Shown: positions 17,762 through 25,859 of the stretch, piece after piece
Layout of the letters: each line of letters opens with the position of its first letter
Position numbering within the stretch: position 1 is the stretch's first letter
NCBI GenBank assembly: GCA_011959205.1
Contig: BLLV01000105.1
Coordinates: 1-60,005 of the forward strand
DNA length: 60,005 bases
DNA from: Bacteroidaceae bacterium
Lineage (GTDB): Bacteria; Bacteroidota; Bacteroidia; Bacteroidales; Bacteroidaceae
Reading direction: 5' to 3'
Translations under genes and position numbers: made by a program
The notes under the pieces: generated by a model
What the model saw: the letters and a program-made list of their open reading frames with translations, nothing else
What the model was told of the DNA's origin: nothing
The model's database searches: none

Positions 17762-20700
17762 TTATAATGTAAGGTTTATACCGAATGAAACAGTGCGTGA
17801 TGCAGGATAATTCCAGTTCAAAGTTTCCGGATCAATTCCCTTCGGTAACGATGAAAACGTAGCCAAATTTTCAATGCTGACAAATGCTTTCAGCTGTTTC
17901 AATGTCAATTTCGACACCCATGCCTTAGGCACTGTATAAGAAAGGGTTACATTTTTAATGCGTAAATAAGAAGCGTCCGACAGGAATTTATCCGACTGAC
18001 GATAGTTAGAACCCTGGTTTCCATAATTTCCATAAATACGTGGGAATTCAGCATTCGGGTTACTGCAAGTATAATCACCTGCCGCCAAATCGGCCGGTTT
18101 CCAATAATTGCTCAAATCATCATATAAAGGCACAAATTTAAAATCTGAATATAAAGGCATGTTCAATGTATTGGCAATCCAAGCATCACGTTTACCGGTT
18201 CCTTGCAAGAAAATATTCAAATCAAAACCTCCATAACTAGCTCCCAAATTGATACCATATAGATAACGGGGCAGATTGTTGCCGATAACCTTACGGTCGC
18301 CCGGATTGTCCACTGTATTATTGCCGGAGGTAATGATATTTTCTTTTCCTTCTTCATCTCTCAAGTTTTTAAACTTCAAATCACCCGGTCGCGGTGAATA
18401 CCCCTCCAAAGCAGTAATTCCATCCTTCAATACCCAAGATGAGGTGCTTTCAAAATCATCAACCGTATAAAATCCATTGGCTTCATAACCCCAAATTTCT
18501 CCTATTTCCTTTCCTTCATAGTAATTCCAGAAAGTACTTCCGTTGCTCAATGTGCTAGTCAGTATTTTAGACTCATTGGAATTGTATTTCATAATTTTAG
18601 ACTTGCTATCCGACAAATTCAAACCCACACGATAACTTACTTTACCAATCTGATCTCTCCAGTTCAAATTCAACTCCCAACCGGTGGTGCGCATGTCGGC
18701 CGTATTCTGATATGGAGCGCTTGCACCTACCACACCCGGCAACTGCATGCCCGGAGCAAGCATCCCCTTAGTATCCCGTTGATACCAGTCAAATGTACCA
18801 TTCAAACGATTGTTCAGCAAAGATATATCCAATCCGAAATCCAGTGTTCCCACTTTTTCCCATGTAAAACTGTTGCTAACCAATGCCGGCAATGAGCTAA
18901 TGGCAGTTACAAAATTACTACCTGATAACCATCCGTTATATTTATTATTCAATCCCATAGTCGGAGTATAGGAATAAGAAGGAACATTCTGGTTACCAAT
19001 CTCACCATAAGATGCACGTACTTTCAATCCTCCCAACCAGTCGTGTGTAGCCTCCATGAAGTCTTCTTGTGCAATCTGCCAGCCTGCAGAAACAGAAGGG
19101 AAGAAACCAAACCGATTTTCTTTGGGGAATTTGGAAGATCCGTCATAACGTCCATTCACTTCCAAAAGATATTTGTCTTTATAATTATAATTCACACGGA
19201 AGAAACCACCACGCACGGCAAATTCATCATAATAGTCATTGACCTTGATGGTAGAAGTTCCTGATCCCATAGCAGGAATATCCGTAATAGCCTGTCCGTA
19301 AGAATAAGCATCCAATGTTTCTTTATATTTTGACTCCTGATTAAAACCGGCCATGACCTTGAAACCATGATCGCCTAAAGAAAAACCATACGTTCCATAC
19401 AAGTTAAAAGCATTATAGTCTGTATATTGCTTATATTTACGCAAATAATCATTAGTGGGAGTTACATCTTTACCTCCTTGGATCGTAGTATAAGCCACAC
19501 TTCCGGTATACCAATGATAATCATATATATTCTTATCAAATGTATATTCAAATGCAATCTCTAATCCTTTAAGAGGTTTAAAAATAGATTTCAAAAAAAT
19601 ACGAGGATTATCATTAATCGTTTTTGAAGGATTTGACCATTCTATCTGGTTCCTTGGAGTGAAATAGGGTAATCCTTCTCCACCCAATTCATCCGCGCCC
19701 TCCGGACACACTCCTTCGGGATAAAAAGAGGCCAGACGAGTGGAGTAAATACTACCCAAAGCCGATGCCGGCAAAGTCTTTTTACTATGTGCATAACTTA
19801 GTGTAGCTTCCTGTGTGAACCAGGATGTAATGTCTGCAGAAACAAAACTGCTCACATTCATTCTGTCATATTTATCTTTATTAGTCACTAAAATACCATC
19901 ATTCGATAAATAACCGGCAGATAATCTATATCTCAATTTATCCGTACCGCCGCTGGCAGAAATATTATGAGTCATCTGGAAACTGGTTTCGAGCATGTTC
20001 TTCACCAAGTCCTTCTCATTCATATAATAAAGCGAGCCATCCGCATCTTTATAAATGCCATCCCCCATAGTCTGTAATGAAGAAGGATTCTGTTGATATT
20101 GTTTCAACAATTCCATCCATCTACTTACACTAGGAGCTCCGGGAGTCCAAAACTGATCGCCTGCCGCATCCGAATAAGCTTGCAGATAATCCATCAACGG
20201 AGCCTGCTTGGGAAGGTTTATAGCATTCGAAAAGGCAAAATTATTATTATAATTCAATTGGAAACTAGTACCACCCTTAGGACGCTTGGTAGTAATCAGA
20301 ATAACACCACCGGCTGCACGCGCACCATAAATGGCTGCCGAAGCTGCATCTTTCAAAACAGTTACCGTTTCAATATCTTCAGGATTAATCATGTCAATGT
20401 CACCTTCCACATTATCAATCAGCACCAACGGTTCAATGGTATTACCATACGAACCATCATCGTTCTTTATACCAACAGAATAAGCCCCACGAACCTGAAA
20501 TTTCTTCCCCTGTCCGGGATCATTGCCATTGCTTGAAACCAGCAGCCCCGGTACAGTTCCCTGTAATGCCTCAGCTGCATTGGCCAACGGACGATCGCCA
20601 ATCACTTCATCCATCTTGATAGAAGATACAGATCCCGTTAGATTAGCTTTCTTTTGCGATCCATATCCCACTACAACAACCTCCTCTAAAGAATGGCTGT

Positions 20701-21064
20701 CTTCTTCCAATACAATTTTGACAGAACTTTGATCATTTATTTTTATTTCTTGAGTGGTATAACCTATATAAGATACTACAATGGTAGCACCTTTATTTAT
20801 AGAAAAAGAAAATTTACCATCAAAATCTGTAATAGTGCCATTGGTAGTACCTTTTTCTAATACGGTAGCACCAATAATAGGTTCTCCCATTCCATCAACA
20901 ACTGTGCCCGAAACAGTATTCAACTGTTGATGAATACCATCTGCACTCCCAAAATCAGGCGATGTTGCAAAGGAATAAGTTGGCGAGAATATACACACCG
21001 ATACACCCATTCCTATTATAACTTTCCGAAATTTAGTCCGGTTAATAAATAAAATGTTTCTCAT
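17762..21064 (-). CDS. SusC/RagA family TonB-dependent outer-membrane transporter
   Basis: A protein of 1100 residues. The extended signal region is followed by a carboxypeptidase-D-like domain (VSGTVVDGMGEPIIGATV, ITDFDGKFSFSI), the TonB-box-like LEEVVVVGYGSQKK, a plug domain (ALQGTVPGLLVSSNG, VLIDNVEGDIDMINPEDIETVTVLKDAASAAIYG) and a beta-barrel ending in FGINLTL. With SusD it makes an outer-membrane glycan importer. No ECF sigma/anti-sigma or hybrid two-component gene stands beside it. Control seems to come from the invertible segment at 21173-21926: no TAnnTTTG faces susC in the present orientation. Confidence 0.96.
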   Translation of the reverse strand: MRNILFINRTKFRKVIIGMGVSVCIFSPTYSFATSPDFGSADGIHQQLNTVSGTVVDGMGEPIIGATVLEKGTTNGTITDFDGKFSFSINKGATIVVSYIGYTTQEIKINDQSSVKIVLEEDSHSLEEVVVVGYGSQKKANLTGSVSSIKMDEVIGDRPLANAAEALQGTVPGLLVSSNGNDPGQGKKFQVRGAYSVGIKNDDGSYGNTIEPLVLIDNVEGDIDMINPEDIETVTVLKDAASAAIYGARAAGGVILITTKRPKGGTSFQLNYNNNFAFSNAINLPKQAPLMDYLQAYSDAAGDQFWTPGAPSVSRWMELLKQYQQNPSSLQTMGDGIYKDADGSLYYMNEKDLVKNMLETSFQMTHNISASGGTDKLRYRLSAGYLSNDGILVTNKDKYDRMNVSSFVSADITSWFTQEATLSYAHSKKTLPASALGSIYSTRLASFYPEGVCPEGADELGGEGLPYFTPRNQIEWSNPSKTINDNPRIFLKSIFKPLKGLEIAFEYTFDKNIYDYHWYTGSVAYTTIQGGKDVTPTNDYLRKYKQYTDYNAFNLYGTYGFSLGDHGFKVMAGFNQESKYKETLDAYSYGQAITDIPAMGSGTSTIKVNDYYDEFAVRGGFFRVNYNYKDKYLLEVNGRYDGSSKFPKENRFGFFPSVSAGWQIAQEDFMEATHDWLGGLKVRASYGEIGNQNVPSYSYTPTMGLNNKYNGWLSGSNFVTAISSLPALVSNSFTWEKVGTLDFGLDISLLNNRLNGTFDWYQRDTKGMLAPGMQLPGVVGASAPYQNTADMRTTGWELNLNWRDQIGKVSYRVGLNLSDSKSKIMKYNSNESKILTSTLSNGSTFWNYYEGKEIGEIWGYEANGFYTVDDFESTSSWVLKDGITALEGYSPRPGDLKFKNLRDEEGKENIITSGNNTVDNPGDRKVIGNNLPRYLYGINLGASYGGFDLNIFLQGTGKRDAWIANTLNMPLYSDFKFVPLYDDLSNYWKPADLAAGDYTCSNPNAEFPRIYGNYGNQGSNYRQSDKFLSDASYLRIKNVTLSYTVPKAWVSKLTLKQLKAFVSIENLATFSSLPKGIDPETLNWNYPASRTVSFGINLTL

Positions 21065-21172
21065 AAGGATTTAATATATAAAATTAATAAACTATTCTAC
21101 TATTTTTCTACAAAAAAACAATCCATATAAACCAAGATGCCTATCATTAGAGACTTTGTCATTTATTGAACT

Positions 21173-21193
21173 AGTTCCTTGAGAACTATGTTT
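21173..21193 (+). repeat. Left inverted repeat of segment 1
   Basis: A 21-bp repeat, identical to the reverse complement of 21906-21926. The core arms AGTTC (21173-21177) and GAACT (21183-21187) surround CTTGA. The adjacent outer bases on the two sides do not match, so the repeat ends sharply. Confidence 0.92.
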
Positions 21194-21445
21194 ATAGCTA
21201 ACACATATATATTCATTGCATATAAGAGATGCAATAATGAATAAAAATATATTTCTACATGGCAATCCTTTTTTATTTTGTCACCATATATAGTTATAAA
21301 TCAACAATATATGGTGATAAAGCATCCTCTATCCCTTCGAAACGGTTTATCCGTTTTCCCAGCCGGAGGCGGTTCGTCAGAAAGTGTCATTATATAGAAT
21401 GAGCATCCGTTAGAATCTTTGCAAGAGGGTGGAAAAATTTGATAT

Positions 21446-21525
21446 TTCACCTAGGTGAAGACGGGATTTCACCCAGGTGAAGAGCCGTTGCCACCTAGGT
21501 GAAACTGCCGCTTCACCTAGGTGAA
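21446..21525. repeat. Four palindromes at an exact 22-bp period (TTCACCTAGGTGAA type)
   Basis: Four 14-bp units start at 21446, 21468, 21490 and 21512. Units 1 and 4 are TTCACCTAGGTGAA, a perfect palindrome; unit 2 is TTCACCCAGGTGAA; unit 3 is GCCACCTAGGTGAA. The 8-bp spacers (GACGGGAT, GAGCCGTT, ACTGCCGC) differ from one another, so only the palindromes are conserved. The spacing is two DNA turns, placing all centres on one face. It could be an operator array or form a cruciform. It lies in the middle of the invertible segment. Confidence 0.9.
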
Positions 21526-21847
21526 GCAACAAGGTTAGCTGGCTGTTTGTAAGCATTCGCTCTCCAAGCTATAATAAAGACGTAAGCACAACATATCCTG
21601 TCAGATTTAATTAAATATCTACACTCCTCTTACAAATAACGGGCAAATACCCCACGTCACTCGCTTATATACCGGTTTAGGGATATTATAGATCTTTTTA
21701 CACAGTAAATAACTGGTAATGAGCGGTATGGAGTGATGAAAAGAAAAAGCAATACAAATCATTTCAAAAAGTTCAGTAAGATCCTATCTCTCTTTAAATA
21801 AGTTTAAAGGTTAAAAACAATCTATTTAAAAAATATTCTTCAAAAAG

Positions 21848-21880
21848 TTTAGTCAGGATATTAAATTTATTGTATTTTTG
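21848..21880 (+). promoter_or_regulatory. Promoter inside segment 1, now facing the recombinase
   Basis: The -7 box TATTTTTG (21873-21880) matches TAnnTTTG. A weak -33 element, TTTA (21848-21851), stands 21 bp upstream. In the present orientation it reads rightwards across the right repeat toward the recombinase ATG at 22143. After inversion it would read toward susC. Confidence 0.7.
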
Positions 21881-21905
21881 TACTCCTAATCTAAATTTAA
21901 TTGAA

Positions 21906-21926
21906 AAACATAGTTCTCAAGGAACT
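21906..21926 (-). repeat. Right inverted repeat of segment 1
   Basis: The reverse complement of 21173-21193, perfect over 21 bp. It lies 26 bp downstream of the -7 box at 21873-21880, so the promoter reads out across it. Confidence 0.92.
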
Positions 21927-22142
21927 TAGTCCATATTGGTTAGAAATATTCACACGTTTCTCCCCAAATGAAAAATCAATTATTTTCAGCCACTATGATT
22001 GAAATATATCCGATTCCAACCGATAGCGGCAAATCACAACGGTTTATCCACGCAGTAACGAACCACTGGGACAACGGCACTTTTTTTCTATTGTCACCAT
22101 AATTATGTATCTATGTATTGATACTTACATTATACATACATT

Positions 22143-23351
22143 ATGGCAACAATAAAAATCAAATTTCGTGCCTCATCTATAGAAAATAAAGCAGGTACAG
22201 TATTCTATCAGGTTATTCACAACAGAGTAAGCAAACAAATCAATTCCGGATATAAGATTTATCCGGAAGAATGGAACAATTTGTTAGCGTGTGTCATCCT
22301 TCCTCCTCCTCAAACGGTGCGCTACAACTATTTGTCGACATTAGAAAAGCAAATAGCAAAAGACTTACAAAAATTAAAAAATATCATTATTAGATTGCAA
22401 CACTCCAATCACCTTTTCACTTCTGAAAAAATAGTAGAACTTTATCATATTTCCCCCACCAACAACGGATTCTTGGAGTTTGCAAGGGAACTAACCAACC
22501 AACTAAGGCAAATCGGTAGAGAACGTACAGCCGAAACTTACACAACAGTCTTGAATAGCTTTGAACGTTTCATGAACAAACGAGAAGATATCCCGATAGA
22601 TGAAATAGAATCCAATCTGATAACAGAATATGAAACTTATTTGAAACGCAATGATATATGCCCTAACAGCACTTCCTATTATATGCGAAACCTCAGAGCA
22701 ATATACAATCGGGCAGTAGAAAAAAAGTTGACCGTACAGCGCACTCCTTTCAAACACGTTTATACAGGAATAGATAAAACGATGAAACGAGCCATACCAC
22801 TTGAAGTAATCCGCCGGATAAAAGACAAGAATCTCACTCCTTTGTCCACATTGGACTATGCACGAGATATTTTTCTTTTTTCATTCTATACACGCGGAAT
22901 GTCATTTATCGATATGGCATATCTCAAGAAAAACGACCTTCAAAACGGAGTTCTTTCCTATCGCCGCCATAAAACAAACCAACAGTTTTTCATCAAATGG
23001 GAAAAACCGATGGAGGAGATTATTAGCAAATACAGCAACACAGAAAGTCCTTATCTGTTGCCTATCATTAAAGACAGCCGGAAAGATACTAGAAAACAAT
23101 ATAAAAGTGCAGCACATCTGATAAACCAAAAACTAAAAATCCTGGGAAAAATGATTGATTCTCCCGTCACGTTGACAACTTATGTCGCGCGCCACACCTG
23201 GGCAAGCATAGCCAAAAGTAAAAATATTTCTATTTCAATTATCAGCGAAGCCATGGGACACGATTCGGAAAATACAACCCGGATCTATTTAGCTTCATTG
23301 GATACATCCATTGTAGATAAGGCAAATAAACTTATCTTAAAATCATTATAA
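22143..23351 (+). CDS. Tyrosine site-specific recombinase (probable DNA invertase)
   Basis: A 402-residue tyrosine recombinase. An arm-type DNA-binding N-terminus (residues ~1-60, ending PEEWN) is followed by a core-binding helical domain (~105-195) and a catalytic domain. Visible catalytic residues are R251 (FYTRGMSF), K277 (RRHKTNQ), R350 and H351 in TTYVARHTWA, H373 in EAMGHDSENT, and the nucleophile Y382 (RIYL). In box II the usual His of H-x-x-R is Tyr (Y347-V-A-R). It lies between two segments flanked by inverted repeats, 216 bp from the right end of segment 1 and 28 bp before the left end of segment 2, with no excision or transfer genes nearby. Local invertase activity is thus the best reading. 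Confidence 0.93.
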   Translation: MATIKIKFRASSIENKAGTVFYQVIHNRVSKQINSGYKIYPEEWNNLLACVILPPPQTVRYNYLSTLEKQIAKDLQKLKNIIIRLQHSNHLFTSEKIVELYHISPTNNGFLEFARELTNQLRQIGRERTAETYTTVLNSFERFMNKREDIPIDEIESNLITEYETYLKRNDICPNSTSYYMRNLRAIYNRAVEKKLTVQRTPFKHVYTGIDKTMKRAIPLEVIRRIKDKNLTPLSTLDYARDIFLFSFYTRGMSFIDMAYLKKNDLQNGVLSYRRHKTNQQFFIKWEKPMEEIISKYSNTESPYLLPIIKDSRKDTRKQYKSAAHLINQKLKILGKMIDSPVTLTTYVARHTWASIAKSKNISISIISEAMGHDSENTTRIYLASLDTSIVDKANKLILKSL

Positions 23352-23379
23352 TCAAAAAGGAAAAAAGACATAGGACAAA

Positions 23380-23406
23380 TTTCTCTTAAGAAGAGAAGTA
23401 TTAGAA
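23380..23406 (+). repeat. Left inverted repeat of segment 2
   Basis: A 27-bp repeat, identical to the reverse complement of 23670-23696; neighbouring bases on both sides do not match. It begins 29 bp after the recombinase stop. The inner arms are TTCTCT (23381-23386) and AGAGAA (23392-23397). Confidence 0.94.
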
Positions 23407-23410
23407 CGTG

Positions 23411-23444
23411 CAAAATTAGAAAAAAAATAATATAACATGCAAAA
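23411..23444 (-). promoter_or_regulatory. Promoter inside segment 2, now facing away from the fimbriae
   Basis: On the minus strand, TTTTG (23444-23440) is followed by a 21-bp spacer and TAATTTTG (23418-23411). This matches the Bacteroidetes -33 TTTG / -7 TAnnTTTG promoter with the usual spacing of about 19-21 bp, and is the best two-part promoter in the region. Confidence 0.8.
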
Positions 23445-23669
23445 CTTTTCATCAAAAAAAACCATTAATTAATAGGAAAAAAACTATTGACCTTCATTTT
23501 CAGATTCTAAGAATACCTTCTCTACAACTAGTCTTAAAAGGTATGTAAGTACTTTTGGAATTCTGTATGCTAACCTTTACAGAATAAATATACCAACAAA
23601 AAAGCATGCTTTTTGAGAGATAACATTCTGCTTCCTTCTAAAATGCATTGATTGTCAAATTTCTAAAGA

Positions 23670-23696
23670 TTCTAATACTTCTCTTCTTAAGAGAAA
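23670..23696 (-). repeat. Right inverted repeat of segment 2
   Basis: The reverse complement of 23380-23406, perfect over 27 bp. It lies 82 bp upstream of the first fimbrial gene. Confidence 0.94.
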
Positions 23697-23778
23697 GTAT
23701 TTCTTCTGTATCATTAAATACAATAAAAAGCACAAAAAAGAAGGACAAAAAACTTTAAGACATAATACACAACGAAAA

Positions 23779-24366
23779 ATGAGACGAACAATTTTGCTTC
23801 TGACAATTATCTTGATTGGGGCGTTTCATTCAACAGCAAAAGCACAAAAGGCCGCAATCAAGACAAATGTCTTATCCGACGCATTTTTAAATGTAAATGC
23901 CGGTATCGAGATAGGATTGGCACCTCGTTGGACATTAGACCTGACAGCCGACTACAACGGGTGGACTCTATCACATGAACGAAAATGGAAGCACTGGCTT
24001 CTTCAACCCGAAGCCCGTTACTGGTTCTGTGACCGATGGGCAGGACATTTTCTAGGCATGCACGCTCTGGGCGGCCAATACAACATCGGAGGATTAAAAA
24101 ACAGCCTCTCGTTTCTAGGCACTGATTTCTCCCTATTGTCCGAACGGCGTTATCAAGGTTGGTTTACCGGGGCAGGAATAGCTTATGGCCATGCCTGGAT
24201 ACTGGATAAACATTGGAACCTGGAAGCTGAAATAGGTATAGGATGGACCTACACACGTTACGATGTCTATCCCTGTGCCACTTGTGGTACCAAACTGGAA
24301 AAAGACAAATCACATCATTATTTCGGCCCCACTAAAGCCGCGATCAATCTGGTATATACATTCTAA
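23779..24366 (+). CDS. DUF3575 family outer-membrane protein of the fimbrial operon
   Basis: A 195-residue protein with a cleavable signal peptide (cut near STAKAQ). The rest has short alternating beta strands, as in small outer-membrane barrels, and ends in an aromatic residue (INLVYTF). Two Cys (CATCG) lie near the C-terminus. NVLSDAFLNVNAGIEIGLAPRW is typical of DUF3575, a family that heads many Bacteroidales fimbrial operons. It stands 14 bp before the OmpA-like gene. Its role in fimbrial assembly is inferred from context. Confidence 0.85.
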   Translation: MRRTILLLTIILIGAFHSTAKAQKAAIKTNVLSDAFLNVNAGIEIGLAPRWTLDLTADYNGWTLSHERKWKHWLLQPEARYWFCDRWAGHFLGMHALGGQYNIGGLKNSLSFLGTDFSLLSERRYQGWFTGAGIAYGHAWILDKHWNLEAEIGIGWTYTRYDVYPCATCGTKLEKDKSHHYFGPTKAAINLVYTF

Positions 24367-24380
24367 TTTATTCGGTAGTT

Positions 24381-25838
24381 ATGAGTTCTATAAATAAGTT
24401 ACTTAGCATATTGTGCTACAGTCTGCTGCCCATATTCGGAACAACCGGCATGAAAGGGCAAACCCTATCGGACAACCGGATTCCGGTAGAGAATCTGGCC
24501 GTATCACGTACAGATGACAAACTGTTCATCGCCATGGACCTCGACGTTTCGGTCCTCACCCTGAAAAGTGACCAAGAAATGATATTCACGCCTTTACTGA
24601 CCAACGGTAAAGACAGCCTGAATTTGCCTCCTGTATGGATTGCCGGACGCAACCGCTATTATCATCACGTACGAAACACACCCGCAACCGTGTCCATGCA
24701 ACTCTATCGAAGCGGAACTCGGAAAACCATTGAGTACCATACCCTTATTCCTTATGAAAAATGGATAGGAACAGCTACATTAAGTGCCAATTACGAAACT
24801 TGCGGATGCTGTGACGAGCCCCTGCGAAACGACACATACGCATTGACAACCCTTGCACTGGAGAAGAAGGAACCAAAAGTTTTCCAACCCGCATTTATCT
24901 ACATCCGCCCCAAAGCAAAGCAGAAAATAAACCAGATAGAAGGTTCCGCTTACATAGATTTTCCCGTAAACCGGATAGAAATCCATGAAAATTATCGGCG
25001 TAATCCCGAAGAGTTGAAAAAAATACTTGCCACCATAGACCATGTGAAGAACGACTCTGATGCCCAAATAACCGGAATTCGTATCAAAGGTTACGCCTCT
25101 CCCGAAGGAACATACGCCAACAACGTACGCCTGGCAAAAGGACGAACCCAGACTTTAAAAGAATTCGTCAGAAAACAATACACCTTCCCCGATTCATTGT
25201 TCTCTACTGATTCCGAGCCGGAAGACTGGGAAGGGCTGGAGCGTTTTGTAACTGCTTCCGATCTTCCGAACAAGGAAGGTATCCTCCGGTTGATTCAAAG
25301 CGACTTGGCCCCCGATGTGAAAGAGCAGAAAATAAAGTCGACCTACCGCAACGACTATGCCTACCTGCTTCGCGAAGTCTATCCCGGCCTGCGCCACTCC
25401 GATTATGCAGTGCAGTACGAAGTACGTGCCTATAGCGACTTGGAAGAGATCAAAGCCTTGCTCAAAACACAGCCACAGAAACTGAGTTTGAACGAAATGT
25501 ATCTGGCTGCACAAGATATGGAACCGGGAAGCGACGAATACAATGCCACCTTCGAAACAGCTGTACGCATGTTTCCGCAAGATGAAGTAGCCAACCTGAA
25601 TGCCGCCAACACAGCTATGCGTCTGCACCAATTAAAACAAGCAGGAGTTTATCTGGACAAGGCAGGAAATACCCCCGAAGCGGTTTATGCGCGAGGCATT
25701 TACGCTGCATTGTCCGATGACTACGAAACTGCCCGGAGATACTTCAATGAGGCAAAAGACAAAGGCATTGACGGCACAGAGAAAATGCTCCTGCAAATTG
25801 AAGAATGCATCGCTTATCAGAATGAAAACCAAAAGTAA
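24381..25838 (+). CDS. DUF3868 / OmpA-like protein of the fimbrial operon
   Basis: 485 residues. After an N-terminal signal comes a DUF3868-type region with a Cys cluster (CGCCD, ~residues 137-141), then an OmpA-like peptidoglycan-binding module (IRIKGYASPEGTYANNVRLA, ~233-252). A helical TPR-like C-terminus follows (AEVANLNAANTAMRL type repeats, ~395-485). It probably anchors the fimbrial system to the peptidoglycan. The sequence shows the OmpA motif plainly; the DUF3868 call rests on the gene order and general form. Confidence 0.83.
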   Translation: MSSINKLLSILCYSLLPIFGTTGMKGQTLSDNRIPVENLAVSRTDDKLFIAMDLDVSVLTLKSDQEMIFTPLLTNGKDSLNLPPVWIAGRNRYYHHVRNTPATVSMQLYRSGTRKTIEYHTLIPYEKWIGTATLSANYETCGCCDEPLRNDTYALTTLALEKKEPKVFQPAFIYIRPKAKQKINQIEGSAYIDFPVNRIEIHENYRRNPEELKKILATIDHVKNDSDAQITGIRIKGYASPEGTYANNVRLAKGRTQTLKEFVRKQYTFPDSLFSTDSEPEDWEGLERFVTASDLPNKEGILRLIQSDLAPDVKEQKIKSTYRNDYAYLLREVYPGLRHSDYAVQYEVRAYSDLEEIKALLKTQPQKLSLNEMYLAAQDMEPGSDEYNATFETAVRMFPQDEVANLNAANTAMRLHQLKQAGVYLDKAGNTPEAVYARGIYAALSDDYETARRYFNEAKDKGIDGTEKMLLQIEECIAYQNENQK

Positions 25839-25859
25839 CATATTAAAAGTAAAGTTCCT

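Larger units (their letters stand above)
21173..21926. other. Invertible DNA segment 1, a promoter switch for the SusC-SusD-sulfatase operon
   Basis: The ends are 21-bp perfect inverted repeats at 21173-21193 and 21906-21926. Each repeat holds a small symmetric core, AGTTC-CTTGA-GAACT (left copy 21173-21187), the form expected of a tyrosine-recombinase crossover: two short inverted arms around a 5-bp spacer. One consensus promoter is inside, at 21873-21880, pointing right. If the 754-bp segment inverts, its -7 box would fall at about 21219-21226 on the minus strand, about 150 bp before the susC ATG. As read here, susC has no matching promoter, so this is probably the OFF state. The repeats are seen directly; inversion is inferred. 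Confidence 0.85.
21065..22142. other. Regulatory gap between susC and the recombinase gene
   Basis: No convincing ORF lies in these 1078 bases. They hold the invertible segment (21173-21926), a hairpin with an 11-bp stem (TCACCATATAT 21281-21291 with ATATATGGTGA 21307-21317), the 22-bp-period palindrome array (21446-21525), a plus-facing promoter (21873-21880) and 216 bp of leader before the recombinase. Ordinary upstream sequence of susC is limited to 21065-21172. Confidence 0.7.
23380..23696. other. Invertible DNA segment 2, a promoter switch for the fimbrial operon
   Basis: The ends are 27-bp perfect inverted repeats at 23380-23406 and 23670-23696. The core of each is TTCTCT-TAAGA-AGAGAA (left copy 23381-23397), again inverted arms around a 5-bp spacer. 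A promoter with both elements lies inside, near the left end, facing left. Inverting the 317 bp would put its -7 box at about 23658-23665 on the plus strand, with roughly 105 nt of leader before the ATG at 23779. As read here it points away, so the operon is probably OFF. One caveat: a TACTTTTG at 23550-23557 faces right, without a clear -33. Confidence 0.88.
23352..23778. other. Regulatory gap between the recombinase and the fimbrial operon
   Basis: It holds no ORF. Most of it is invertible segment 2 (23380-23696). A 16-bp perfect palindrome, AAAAAGCATGCTTTTT, lies at 23599-23614 inside the segment and may act as a terminator or protein site. Bases 23697-23778 are the fixed leader of the fimbrial operon, in which I see no TAnnTTTG facing right. 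Confidence 0.7.

Noticed and set aside
21281..21317. Hairpin TCACCATATAT/ATATATGGTGA as a recombinase half-site pair or terminator
   Set aside because: It has no T run and does not resemble either repeat family. It may be structural, but I could not link it to a function.
21446..21525. CRISPR array made of TTCACCTAGGTGAA units
   Set aside because: The period is only 22 bp with 8-bp spacers, far too short, and no cas gene is present.
22143..23351. The recombinase as an integrase of a conjugative or phage element
   Set aside because: No tRNA or att-like direct repeats, excisionase, mobilisation, phage or transfer genes are nearby. Inverted repeats with promoters on both sides fit a DNA invertase better.
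23550..23557. TACTTTTG as a right-facing promoter that would keep the fimbriae ON in the present orientation
   Set aside because: No -33 TTTG lies at the proper distance, while the left-facing promoter has both parts. I keep it as a caveat to the OFF call.
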